Assembly (NCBI GenBank): GCA_016709875.1
Contig: JADJLZ010000001.1
Span: 806,001 to 870,000, forward strand
Direction of reading: 5' to 3'
Origin: Planctomycetota bacterium
Lineage (GTDB): Bacteria; Planctomycetota; UBA1135; GCA-002686595
Length of the DNA: 64,000 nucleotides
This document shows positions 1-7,889 of this stretch, piece by piece (position 1 is the stretch's first letter; every line of letters starts with the position of its first letter). The notes below the pieces were generated by a model. That model saw only the letters and a program-made list of their open reading frames with translations, searched no databases and was not told the origin of the DNA. The position numbers and the translations under genes are program-made.

Positions 1-385
1 CGAGGCCCGTGCGCGGCACGAGCGCGCCCGAGGGCGTCGACTGGCGCAATTCGCGCAGTGCCAGGCGCGCCGTCCAGGCGAGCTCCCCGGCGTCGGCCGA
101 GCGGGACCATTCCTCGAGCGTCGAACGCAGCGCGTCATCGCCGCGGGCGCGCTGCACGAGTTCCGAGTAGGCCTGCTCGCGCTGGTCGAGGTCAGCCGCG
201 CCCAGGCGCAGCTTCCACTCCCCGAGCGCTGTGGCTTGCGCACGGGCCGGCGCGGCCGGCGCGGCCGGCGCGTTCTGCGCGGGCAGGCGCGTCAGCTTGC
301 GCGGTGCGCCTCCGGGTTGGTCCTGCGCGAAGAGGCCGAGGGCACCCAGGGGAGCGAGGGAACAGAGGATCCAATTCAGGTTCAT
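1..385 (-). CDS. Exported protein of unknown function, N-terminal part only
   Basis: The ATG at 385 opens a frame that runs off the left edge, so only the first 128 or so residues are visible. The N-terminus (MNLNWILCSLAPLGALGLFA) looks like a signal peptide and is followed by a Pro/Ala-rich stretch and a helical segment rich in Leu, Arg and Glu. No domain is recognisable in the visible part. It lies 61 bp downstream of the sigma/anti-sigma pair on the same strand, so it is probably co-transcribed and may be a target or partner of that regulon. Other exported types (protease, HEAT-like protein) are possible; the rest of the gene lies outside the window. Confidence 0.6.
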   Translation of the reverse strand, partial: MNLNWILCSLAPLGALGLFAQDQPGGAPRKLTRLPAQNAPAAPAAPARAQATALGEWKLRLGAADLDQREQAYSELVQRARGDDALRSTLEEWSRSADAGELAWTARLALRELRQSTPSGALVPRTGL

Positions 386-446
386 GGCTTTCGTCCTTGG
401 GGGGGCCAAGCCGCGGAGTTCCTGTCTCCGCGATGTGCTTCGAGCG

Positions 447-1037
447 TCAGTGGATGCCGTAGTGCTGGCTGACCGCTTCCACGCCGCCAGGCTGCGCGGA
501 TGCGCGCATGAGCTTCTCGAACTCGAGCTGCTCGATGGAGATCGCGGAGTTGGAGAGCGGGGTCTCGTCGCTGCCGAGGCGGCGCAGCCCGGTCGGAGCC
601 GAGACGGGAAGCGCCACGGGCTGCACGCCGGCGATCACCCGCTCGCGCACGGGCGCGTCCTGCGCGCCGCTGAACATCCACAGGCCGATGCCGAGCAGCG
701 CAGCAGCCGCGGCGCTGACCGGGATCCAGTGCGGCAGCGCACGCGGACGGCGCGTGCTCGCGAGCGCAGCCGCAGCCGCGGGCTGGCCGGCGAGCGTTCC
801 GCTCTCGACCAGCCGTGCGCGCACGCCCTGCCACAGGTCGGGAGCGCGCGCGCCGCTGCGTTCGAGACCCTCGCGCAGCGCGCTGCGCGCCGCCGCCAGA
901 CGCGCGACGGCGGCCGTGCACGTGCCGCAGTGCAGCAGGTGCTCCTGCACCTGCGTGCGCACGTGCGCCGCGAGTTCGCCGCCCACGTAGAGCGCCAACT
1001 CGTTCTCGATCGCCGTGCAGTGCTTCGCTTCGCTCAT
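447..1037 (-). CDS. Zinc-finger anti-sigma factor, single-pass membrane
   Basis: 196 residues. The N-terminal 40 residues carry the anti-sigma zinc-finger signature (HLLHCGTC, an H-x3-C-x2-C arrangement) as in ZAS-type anti-sigma factors that hold an ECF sigma factor at the membrane. One hydrophobic segment near residues 108-125 (SAAAAALLGIGLWMF) would place the C-terminal 70 residues outside the cytoplasm. The start ATG at 1037 is chosen because it overlaps the stop of the upstream sigma gene as ATGA, a translational-coupling arrangement, and because homology to the finger begins directly after it. A longer frame upstream reads only as shadow of the sigma gene. The inducing signal cannot be told from sequence. 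Confidence 0.82.
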   Translation of the reverse strand: MSEAKHCTAIENELALYVGGELAAHVRTQVQEHLLHCGTCTAAVARLAAARSALREGLERSGARAPDLWQGVRARLVESGTLAGQPAAAAALASTRRPRALPHWIPVSAAAAALLGIGLWMFSGAQDAPVRERVIAGVQPVALPVSAPTGLRRLGSDETPLSNSAISIEQLEFEKLMRASAQPGGVEAVSQHYGIH

Positions 1038-1765
1038 CGGAGTCCTTCTTCCTCCGGCAGGTCTACGTTCGTGTCCTCGTCCATGTTTGTGCGCTCTCCG
1101 GAGGCGTGCCCCGTGCTGTCGCGCAGGCGCGAGCGGCGCTCCCATTCCTCCTGGAAGAGTTTTCGGCCGCGGTGCAGGCGCCAACGTACGGTGACGTGCG
1201 TAGCCCCCACGATCTCGGCGATCTCGTTGCAAGGCAAGCCTTCGATCTCGCGCAGCATCAGCACCGACTGGAAGTGCGGCGCGAGAGCCTCCATGCAAGC
1301 CTTGACCTCGGCGGCGAGCTCGGCGCGCTCGAGTCCCTCGGCCGGCGAGGAAGCGCGCGGATCGACGAGCTCGTGCTCGCCGTCCTCCTCGCCCGACGCG
1401 GCGGTGCTCCAGGCCGGACGGCGGCGGCGCAGATGGTCGATCGCCAGATTGGTCACGATGCGGTAGAGCCAGGTCGTGAAGCCGTGCTGGAAGTCGAAGC
1501 CCGAGAGGTTGCGAAAGACGCGCACGAAGGCTTCCTGGGCGAGGTCGGAGGCGTCCTCGTCATTCCCGACCAGGTTGCGCGCGACGCGCCAGGCGCGCGA
1601 TTGGTGCTTGCGCACGAGGGCCTCGAAACAGCGCTCGTCGCCCTGCTGGGCGCCGCGGACCAGCTCATGGTCCTCCGCCCGCGAGGCCTGCAGCTCGGAA
1701 TCGGGACGCTCGACCGGGTCGGTGTCGGCCTCGCGCGGGGCGTCCTGGTCCTTGGATTCGCTCAC
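1034..1765 (-). CDS. ECF (RpoE-type) RNA polymerase sigma factor
   Basis: 243 residues from a GTG start. Region 2 is visible around residues 45-115 (ending in the motif TWLYRIVTNLAIDHLRRR, typical of ECF sigma region 2.3-2.4) and region 4 around residues 165-215 (EIEGLPCNEIAEIVGATHVT followed by the RLHRGRKLF helix). It should direct RNA polymerase to its own regulon when released by the anti-sigma factor encoded immediately downstream, with which it overlaps by 4 bp. The GTG at 1765 is preferred because GGAGG lies just upstream. The frame stays open to an ATG at 1843, but the extra residues are low complexity. An acidic tail of about 30 residues follows region 4. Confidence 0.88.
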   Translation of the reverse strand: MSESKDQDAPREADTDPVERPDSELQASRAEDHELVRGAQQGDERCFEALVRKHQSRAWRVARNLVGNDEDASDLAQEAFVRVFRNLSGFDFQHGFTTWLYRIVTNLAIDHLRRRRPAWSTAASGEEDGEHELVDPRASSPAEGLERAELAAEVKACMEALAPHFQSVLMLREIEGLPCNEIAEIVGATHVTVRWRLHRGRKLFQEEWERRSRLRDSTGHASGERTNMDEDTNVDLPEEEGLR

Positions 1766-1902
1766 GACACCTCCAGGGTAGCGCCTGGCGGGCGCTCGGG
1801 GGGTATGCGGAAGGCTCGTTCGTGCGGCGGCGTGTTCGTGCATCGCTCGGGTTCCAGCCCGAGTACGAGTGCCGCCCCGCCTTTGTTGGAAGGGGGTCCG
1901 AC

Positions 1903-2862
1903 TCAGTCCAGGACCGGAAAACGGCCCGGAATCTCGCCTGCGCGGCGGTACTTGCGGCGCCGCAGGGCCAGCAATTCGTCGGTCGGAATCTTTTGCAGGG
2001 CCTCGAGTTCGCGTGCGATCGCCCGGCGCATCTCTGCCAGGGCGGCGGCCGGATTGCGGTGCGCACCCCCGGGAGGCTCAGGGATCACCCCGTCGATCAG
2101 CTTGAGCTCGCGCAGGTCCGGGGCCGTCAGCTTGAGCGCCGTTGCGGCGTCCGGGGTGCGCTCGGCGTCCTTCCACAGGATCGCGGCACAGCCCTCGGGG
2201 CTGATCACCGAGTAGTAGGAGTACTCCAGCATCAGCACGCGGTCGCCGATCCCGATGCCCAGCGCCCCGCCCGAGCCGCCTTCGCCGACCACGATCACCA
2301 GAATCGGAGTGCGGATCGAGAACATGGCCAGGATGTTCTCCGCGATCGCGGTCGCCTGTCCGCGCTCCTCGGCGCCGATCCCCGGGTAGGCGCCGGGCGT
2401 GTTGATCAGGCTCACGATCGGCAAGCCGAGCTTCTCGGCGAGCTTCATCTTGCGCAGCGCCTTGCGGTAGCCCTCCGGGTGCGCGCAGCCGAAGTTGTAG
2501 CTCATGCGCTCCTTGGTCGTACGGCCCTTGCGGTTGCCGAGCACCAGGAAGCGCTGCTCACCGATGCGTGCGAGCGAGCAGACGATCGCACGGTCCTCGC
2601 CGAAGACCTTGTCGCCGTGCAGCTCGAAGGACTCGTCGAAGGCCCGTTCGATGTAGTCGGAGACCGTCGGCCGGTCCTGGTGGCGCGCGACGTTGACGCG
2701 CTCCCACGGGGTCAGGTCGGCGTAGGCACTGGCGATCTCCTCGGCCAGGCGCGTGCGCAGGCCGGAGACCTCTTCGGAGATGTCCAGGTTTGTGCGCTTG
2801 GAGAGCTCCTCCAACTCGGCCAGCTGGGACTCGAGTTCCCGGATGGGACGCTCGAAGGCCAT
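1903..2862 (-). CDS. accA: Acetyl-CoA carboxylase carboxyltransferase subunit alpha
   Basis: 319 residues, matching the usual AccA length of about 315-320. It forms with AccD the carboxyltransferase that moves the carboxyl group from biotinyl-BCCP to acetyl-CoA, giving malonyl-CoA for fatty acid synthesis. Diagnostic stretches are visible: an N-terminal helical arm (IRELESQLAELEELS), GHQDRP-like ARHQDRPTVSDYI, GNRKGR, INTPGAYPGIGAEERGQ and the glycine-rich GEGGSGGALGIGIGDRV of the crotonase-fold active site. The ATG at 2862 starts directly before the arm; an in-frame GTG 15 codons upstream is possible. It is divergent from purL, with about 180 bp between them. Confidence 0.95.
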   Translation of the reverse strand: MAFERPIRELESQLAELEELSKRTNLDISEEVSGLRTRLAEEIASAYADLTPWERVNVARHQDRPTVSDYIERAFDESFELHGDKVFGEDRAIVCSLARIGEQRFLVLGNRKGRTTKERMSYNFGCAHPEGYRKALRKMKLAEKLGLPIVSLINTPGAYPGIGAEERGQATAIAENILAMFSIRTPILVIVVGEGGSGGALGIGIGDRVLMLEYSYYSVISPEGCAAILWKDAERTPDAATALKLTAPDLRELKLIDGVIPEPPGGAHRNPAAALAEMRRAIARELEALQKIPTDELLALRRRKYRRAGEIPGRFPVLD

Positions 2863-3041
2863 GCCGGGGGGGGTGCTGTCGGCGCGGGGGCGTGACGGTT
2901 CGCTCACGGGGCCAGAGCCTAGCTTCGAACGCGGCGCAGGAACAGAGCGCCCGTGCAGTGGGACCGACGCGACCCTCGCGCTAGCATGGCCGACTTCGCC
3001 CCCCATCCTCGATCTGCGGCCTTGCCCGCCGCGCAGCACCC

Positions 3042-6023
3042 ATGGCGATTCCGACCGTGGCCTCCCCCGCTTCCTCCACCCGCACACGCAACCCCTTGCC
3101 CGATGCCTGGCGCGTGGAGGTCTTCCGCGCGCCGGCGATGGACGACCCCGAGGGCACGAGCGTGCTCGGAGCGATCCGCGAGCTCGGCCTCGCGGGCGTC
3201 GAGTCGGTGCGTTCCGGCCGCGGCTTCCTGCTCTCGCCCGCGCTCGCGCGCGAGACGCTGCTCGAGGCCGCGCGCGAATTCCTCGCCGACCCGGTGCTCG
3301 ACCAGGCACGCGTCTACGCGCCGCGCGAGAGCCCGGCGAGCGCGCCCGCGAACTGCGCGCGCATCCTGGTCATGCGCAAGCCGGGCGTGATGGACCCGGT
3401 CGCGCTGACCGTGCAGCGCGCGCTCGTGCGCACCGGCATCGTGCCCGCGGCGCAAGCGCTCGAATTCCGCGTCGCGACCTTCCGCGCCTACGAAGTCCGC
3501 GGTGCCGTCTCCGCCGCGACGCTGGCCGAGATCGGCGCGCGCGTGCTCGGCAACGAGACCATCGACGACGTGCTCGTCGGAGACGAAGGCCTGCACTTCC
3601 ACGCGCCGAGCAGCCAGGTGCGCCACGGCCGCGTCGAAGTGCCGCTGTGCGCCGCCGATGACGAGCGCCTCGCCACGCTCAGCCGCGAGGGCGGGCTCTC
3701 GCTCAACCTGGTCGAGATGCGCGCCATCCAGGCGCACTACCGCGCGCAGCGGCGCGAGCCGAGCGCCTGCGAGCTCGAGACGATCGCGCAGACCTGGAGC
3801 GAGCACTGCAAGCACAAGACCTTCGCCGGCATCATCGAGATGGACGGCGTGCGCATCGACAACCTGCTGAAGTGCACGATCAAGGCCGCGACGGTCGAGC
3901 TCGCCAAGCCCTGGTGCGTGAGCGTGTTCCACGACAACGCTGGCGTGATTGAGTTCGACCAGGGTTGGAACGTGTGCTTCAAGGTCGAGACACACAACCA
4001 TCCGAGCGCGATCGATCCCTACGGCGGCGCCGGCACGGGTGTGGGCGGTGTGATTCGCGACATCCTCGGAGTGGGTCTGGGCGCCAAGCCGATCGCGAAC
4101 ACCGACGCGTTCTTCGTCGGGCCGGCGGACCTGCCGGCCGAGAAGCCGCTGCCCAAGGGCTGCATGCACCCGCGCCGCATCCTGCGCGGCGTCGTCGCCG
4201 GCGTGCGCGACTACGGCAACCGCATGGGCATCCCGACCGTCAACGGCGGCGTGTGGTTCCACGAGGGCTACGTCGCCAATCCGCTGGTCTACTGCGGCAC
4301 GGTGGGACTGATGCCGCACAGCGCGGCGACCAAGAGCGTCGCGCCCGGCGACGCGATCGTGGTCGCCGGCGGGCGCACCGGACGCGACGGCATCCACGGC
4401 GCGACCTTCAGCTCCGCCGAGCTGCACGAGGAGTCCGAGTCGCTCTCCTCCTCCGCGGTGCAGATCGGCGACGCGATCACCGAGAAGCGCGTGCTCGATG
4501 CGCTGCTCGTCGCGCGCGACCTCGGACTGTACCGCGGCATCACCGACTGCGGCGCGGGCGGTCTGTCCTCGGCCGTGGGCGAGATGAGCGAGCCCTGCGG
4601 CGCCGAGGTCGAGCTCGACCTCGTGCCGCTCAAGTACCCCGGCCTCTCCCCCGAGGAGATCTGGATCAGCGAGGCGCAGGAGCGCATGGTGCTCGCCGTC
4701 CCACCCCAGAAGCTCGATGAGCTGCTCGCGGTGTTCCGCGCCGAGGACGTCGAAGCGACCGTGATCGGCCACTTCAACTCGACCGGCAAGCTCAGCCTGC
4801 GCGCGCGCGGCGAGCTCGTCGGCGAACTCGACCTGGCGTTCCTGCACGAGGGCACGCCGCGGCCGGTGCGCAGCGCGAGCTACACGCCCGCGCAGTGGCC
4901 CGACCCGGGCTGCCCGGCGCCCGCGCAGGGCCACGGCCCGACCGTGCTGGCGCTGCTCGGCGCGCCCGACTCCTCCAGCAAGGAGTGGATCGTGCGCCAG
5001 TACGACCACGAGGTGCAGGGCATGTCGGTGCTCAAGCCCTTCGTGGGGGTCGCCATGGACGGTCCGGGCGACGCGGCCGTGCTCCAGCCGCTGCCCAGCT
5101 CGCGCAAGGGCATCGCGCTCTCCTGCGGCGCCAACCCCGGCTACGGCCTGCTCGACGCCGGCGCGATGGCCGAGGCGGTGATCGACGAAGCGTTGCGCAA
5201 CGCGGTCGCCGTCGGCGGCGACCCCGCGCGCACCGCGATCCTGGACAACTTCTCCTGGGGCAACTGCGACAAGCCCGACCGGCTCGGAGCGCTGGTGCGC
5301 GCCTCGGAGGCCTGCTACCGGGCGGCCAAGGCCTATGGCACGCCGTTCATCTCGGGCAAGGACAGCCTCAACAACGAGTACCGGGTCGGCGACCGGACCC
5401 TGGCCATCCCCCCTACGCTGCTGATCTCAGCCCTCGCGATCGTCCCCGACGTCGCGCGCTGCACCAGCATGGACCTGAAGCGCGCGGGCTCGCGCGTCTA
5501 CCTCGTTGGTCGGACGCGCGCGGACTTCGGCGGCTCGGCCTACCTGCGCCTGTCGCTGACCGAGGGCGGACGCGTCCCGCGCCCGGACCTGGTCGAGGCC
5601 CCGCGCCTGTTCGCCGCGCTGCACGGCGCGATCCAGTCCGGCCTCGTGCTCGCCTGTCACGATCTCTCCGAGGGCGGGCTGGCGCTCGCGGCGGCCGAGA
5701 TGGCCTTCGCCGGCGACCTCGGGCTCGAGCTCGAGCTCGCGCGCGTCCCGTTCGAGGATTCGGAATCCTCCGGAAAATCCCGCTCAGGATTTGATCCCGA
5801 CAGCGCGCGTCTGTATTCCGAATCCTGTTCCCGGTTCCTGGTCGAGGTCGCTGAGGGGTCTGCGGCTTCGTTCGAGAGGGCATTCGCGGGTCTGCCGCTG
5901 GCAGAGATCGCGCGCGTCGTCTCGACGAAGCACTTCGCCGCGCGCGGAGTGGATGGCAAACCGCTCTTCGAACTCGGACTCGAAGCGCTGCGGACCGCCC
6001 ACCAGGGCACCTTCCACGGCTGA
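3042..6023 (+). CDS. purL: Phosphoribosylformylglycinamidine synthase, PurL with N-terminal PurS-like part
   Basis: 993 residues. It converts FGAR to FGAM in purine synthesis using ammonia delivered by PurQ. The first 180 residues resemble duplicated PurS-like modules (residues 15-90 and 100-180), then come the linker motif WSEHCKHK, the catalytic KVETHNHPSAI, the glycine-rich GGAGTGVGGVIRDI, and a second AIRS-type half with FSWGNCDKPDRLG and ISGKDSLNNEY. There is no glutaminase domain; that is supplied by purQ 15 bp downstream. The length lies between small PurL (about 750) and the 1300-residue fused enzyme. A short patch near residues 910-925 (bases 5756-5835) is less GC-rich than the rest and looks like an insertion before the conserved YSESCSRF. 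Confidence 0.95.
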   Translation: MAIPTVASPASSTRTRNPLPDAWRVEVFRAPAMDDPEGTSVLGAIRELGLAGVESVRSGRGFLLSPALARETLLEAAREFLADPVLDQARVYAPRESPASAPANCARILVMRKPGVMDPVALTVQRALVRTGIVPAAQALEFRVATFRAYEVRGAVSAATLAEIGARVLGNETIDDVLVGDEGLHFHAPSSQVRHGRVEVPLCAADDERLATLSREGGLSLNLVEMRAIQAHYRAQRREPSACELETIAQTWSEHCKHKTFAGIIEMDGVRIDNLLKCTIKAATVELAKPWCVSVFHDNAGVIEFDQGWNVCFKVETHNHPSAIDPYGGAGTGVGGVIRDILGVGLGAKPIANTDAFFVGPADLPAEKPLPKGCMHPRRILRGVVAGVRDYGNRMGIPTVNGGVWFHEGYVANPLVYCGTVGLMPHSAATKSVAPGDAIVVAGGRTGRDGIHGATFSSAELHEESESLSSSAVQIGDAITEKRVLDALLVARDLGLYRGITDCGAGGLSSAVGEMSEPCGAEVELDLVPLKYPGLSPEEIWISEAQERMVLAVPPQKLDELLAVFRAEDVEATVIGHFNSTGKLSLRARGELVGELDLAFLHEGTPRPVRSASYTPAQWPDPGCPAPAQGHGPTVLALLGAPDSSSKEWIVRQYDHEVQGMSVLKPFVGVAMDGPGDAAVLQPLPSSRKGIALSCGANPGYGLLDAGAMAEAVIDEALRNAVAVGGDPARTAILDNFSWGNCDKPDRLGALVRASEACYRAAKAYGTPFISGKDSLNNEYRVGDRTLAIPPTLLISALAIVPDVARCTSMDLKRAGSRVYLVGRTRADFGGSAYLRLSLTEGGRVPRPDLVEAPRLFAALHGAIQSGLVLACHDLSEGGLALAAAEMAFAGDLGLELELARVPFEDSESSGKSRSGFDPDSARLYSESCSRFLVEVAEGSAASFERAFAGLPLAEIARVVSTKHFAARGVDGKPLFELGLEALRTAHQGTFHG

Positions 6024-6038
6024 CCGGAGAACTCCGCC

Positions 6039-6821
6039 ATGACGAACACACGAGCCTTGGTGCTGCGCACCGCGGGAATCAACTGCGACGGCGAAACCGT
6101 GCGAGCTCTCGAGCTCGCCGGCGCGTCCGTCGAACTCCTGCATCTGCAGCGCATTCTCGACGAGCCCGCGCGGCTCGACGAGGTCTCCTTGCTCGTGATC
6201 CCGGGCGGATTCAGCTACGGCGACGACGTGTCCGCGGGACGCGTCTTCGGCCTGGAGCTGCGCCACTCGCTCGCCGCGCAACTCTCCGCGTTCGTCGAAC
6301 GCGGCGGTTTCGTGCTGGGCGTGTGCAACGGCTTCCAGGTACTGGTCGAGTCGGGGCTCTTCGAGCCTGGTTCGGCGCGGCGCAACCTCGCGCTCGCCAA
6401 CAACGCCTCCAACCGTTTCGAGTGCCGCTGGGTCGCGATCGAGGGTCAGGCTTGCGCCGCGCCCTGGGTCGAGCCCGGGCTGGTCATGCCGGTTCCCGTC
6501 GCGAACGGGGAAGGCCGGCTCGTCGTCCGCGACGACGCGACGCTCCAACGCTTGGTGGAGAACCGGCAGCTCGCCTGGCGCTACGTGCGCGCAGACGGCC
6601 AGCCGGCAGAGAGTTTCCCCGACAATCCCAACGGCTCGGTGCTGGCGATCGCCGGCATCTGCGATCCGACCGGCCGCGTGCTCGGTCTGATGCCTCACCC
6701 CGAGCGCAATCTCACTCCCTGGAATCATCCGCACTGGACGCGCCTCTCGCCCCGCGAGGAGGGTGAAGGAGTCCGCTTCTACCGCCGGCTGGTGGAAGCG
6801 GCGAGCGGCGCGCTGGTGTAG
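6039..6821 (+). CDS. purQ: Phosphoribosylformylglycinamidine synthase, glutaminase subunit
   Basis: 260 residues, a class I glutamine amidotransferase that feeds ammonia to PurL. Visible motifs are the N-terminal LRTAGINCDGE (replacing the more common FPGSNCD), IPGGFSYGDDVSAG, the nucleophile elbow GVCNGFQVL (Cys near residue 95) and the C-terminal GLMPHPERN carrying the catalytic His, with the paired Glu two residues on. The ATG at 6039 has a CGGAGAA ribosome-binding site upstream and lies 15 bp after the purL stop, so the two subunits are made from one transcript. Length agrees with the larger PurQ type found with PurS-fused PurL. Confidence 0.95.
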   Translation: MTNTRALVLRTAGINCDGETVRALELAGASVELLHLQRILDEPARLDEVSLLVIPGGFSYGDDVSAGRVFGLELRHSLAAQLSAFVERGGFVLGVCNGFQVLVESGLFEPGSARRNLALANNASNRFECRWVAIEGQACAAPWVEPGLVMPVPVANGEGRLVVRDDATLQRLVENRQLAWRYVRADGQPAESFPDNPNGSVLAIAGICDPTGRVLGLMPHPERNLTPWNHPHWTRLSPREEGEGVRFYRRLVEAASGALV

Positions 6822-6856
6822 TCCCGATCCGTCTCCGAAACCCACGTCTCACATCC

Positions 6857-7240
6857 ATGCGTTCTGCAATTGCACTGACTGCCCTGCTCGCCCTCACCTC
6901 CGGTTGCGCACTGCTCGTGCCCGCCGGCGCCGGCTACGTCGTCGCCACCACCACGGACGACTCGACCTACATCGTGCAGGTCAAGACCGGCGTCGAGGTC
7001 ACCTGGGCCTCGACCAAGACGACGCTCTCGCACCTCTCGCTGAAACCGGTCGACACCGACGATGAGCGCCGCAGCGCGATCGCCGAGATCGACAGCTCCA
7101 AGGTCACCGTGACGGTCGAGGCCTACGACCTCGACCAGAGCGTGATCAAGGTCTCCGCCACCAAGTTCGCGCTGCGCGACACCGCGACCGCGAACATGGT
7201 CAAGGACAAGATCCTCAGCGATCTCGAGCGGAAGAACTGA
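6857..7240 (+). CDS. Small lipoprotein, DUF3568-like
   Basis: 127 residues. The N-terminus is a lipoprotein signal peptide with a lipobox ending LTSGC (Cys near residue 17), so the mature protein should be membrane anchored. The remainder is a compact alpha/beta sequence with Tyr-Val-Val-Ala-Thr after the lipobox, a TYIV segment and a SKVTVTVEAYD strand, resembling the DUF3568 family of small lipoproteins of unknown function. It follows purQ by 35 bp, but no functional link to purine synthesis is suggested. Its last 26 bp overlap the 3' end of the convergent fur gene. Confidence 0.7.
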   Translation: MRSAIALTALLALTSGCALLVPAGAGYVVATTTDDSTYIVQVKTGVEVTWASTKTTLSHLSLKPVDTDDERRSAIAEIDSSKVTVTVEAYDLDQSVIKVSATKFALRDTATANMVKDKILSDLERKN

Positions 7241-7685
7241 GACTGCGCTTGCGCGCACAGCCACGGCAGTATCCGCGCAGGCGGAGGTCGTGGCTGACGA
7301 GCTCGAACCCCTTCTTGCGGCACGCCGCGAGCTGGAGTTCCTCGATGCGCTCGTCGTGGAACTCCTCGATCTTGCCGCACTCCAGACACAGCATGTGATC
7401 GTGGTGCGTGTGGCCGAGCACGTGCTCGTACACCAGCTCCCCCTTCTCCGCGTCGAGCGCGGAGAGGAATTTTCCGTCGACCAGCAGGCCCAGTGTGCGG
7501 TACACGGTCGCGCGCGAGGCGCGCGGCCCCGCTTCCGCCTGGAGCCAGCCGACGAGCGCCTCGGCGCTGAAGTGTTCGTGCGTCGCGAAGGCGCGCTCGA
7601 AGATGCGCCTTCGTTGGCTGGTCAGCTTGAGCCCGCGACCTTTGAGGAACTCCTCGAAGGCGCGGATGATCGATTCGCGCTTCAC
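7215..7685 (-). CDS. fur: Fur-family metal-responsive transcriptional repressor
   Basis: 156 residues. The N-terminal winged helix (residues 15-85) contains LTSQRRRIFE and the recognition region RASRATVYRTLGLLVDG. The C-terminal dimerisation half carries the metal ligands HTHHDHMLCLECGKIEEF and the second Cys pair near residue 140 (GYCRGC). Both CxxC pairs are present, so a structural zinc site is expected. Iron-Fur, zinc-Zur or peroxide-PerR specificity cannot be settled by eye; the HHDH motif fits Fur. The gene lies 26 bp downstream of a 100-bp palindrome that separates it from purD on the same strand, and it converges on the small lipoprotein gene with a 26-bp overlap. Confidence 0.88.
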   Translation of the reverse strand: MKRESIIRAFEEFLKGRGLKLTSQRRRIFERAFATHEHFSAEALVGWLQAEAGPRASRATVYRTLGLLVDGKFLSALDAEKGELVYEHVLGHTHHDHMLCLECGKIEEFHDERIEELQLAACRKKGFELVSHDLRLRGYCRGCARKRSLSSSARDR

Positions 7686-7710
7686 GGGACGGGGAGCATC
7701 CCCGATCGGT

Positions 7711-7810
7711 GAGTACGGAGCCAGAGCAAATTTTCACGGATTGCCGCGCCGCAGCCGGCGGCCGCCGGCTGCACCGGCAATCCGTGAAAATTTGCTCTGG
7801 CTCCGTACTC
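7711..7810. repeat. 100-bp near-perfect palindrome with 36-bp inverted arms
   Basis: The left arm 7711-7746 and right arm 7775-7810 are exact reverse complements over 36 bases. The space between them holds a further perfect 22-bp palindrome (7751-7772, GCAGCCGGCGG and its complement), leaving only six unpaired bases. The arms include an unusually AT-rich core (GAGCAAATTTTCAC) for this genome. It sits between the purD stop and the fur start. As RNA it would form an extremely stable hairpin, but without a T-tract it is not a textbook terminator. It resembles REP/BIME-like or other dispersed palindromic elements. No second copy was seen in the window. Confidence 0.9.
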
Positions 7811-7841
7811 GCCCCGTTTCACTGCACCGGCGCCCGTCCAA

Positions 7842-7889
7842 CCTCACTCCGCCGCAATCGGTGCCGCCTCACTCCGCCGCAGTCGGCCC
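7842..7889. repeat. 25-bp tandem duplication covering the purD stop codon
   Basis: The block CCTCACTCCGCCGCA-TCGG occurs at 7842-7860 and again at 7867-7885, 25 bp apart, with a single internal difference. The second copy contains the purD stop codon and encodes the last residues (TAAE); the first repeats that end just downstream. This is most simply a slippage duplication of the gene's 3' end next to the large palindrome. Confidence 0.7.

Noticed and set aside
2863..3041. Purine riboswitch upstream of purL
   Set aside because: The 180-bp region lacks the paired loops and conserved pyrimidine junction of purine or PRPP riboswitches.
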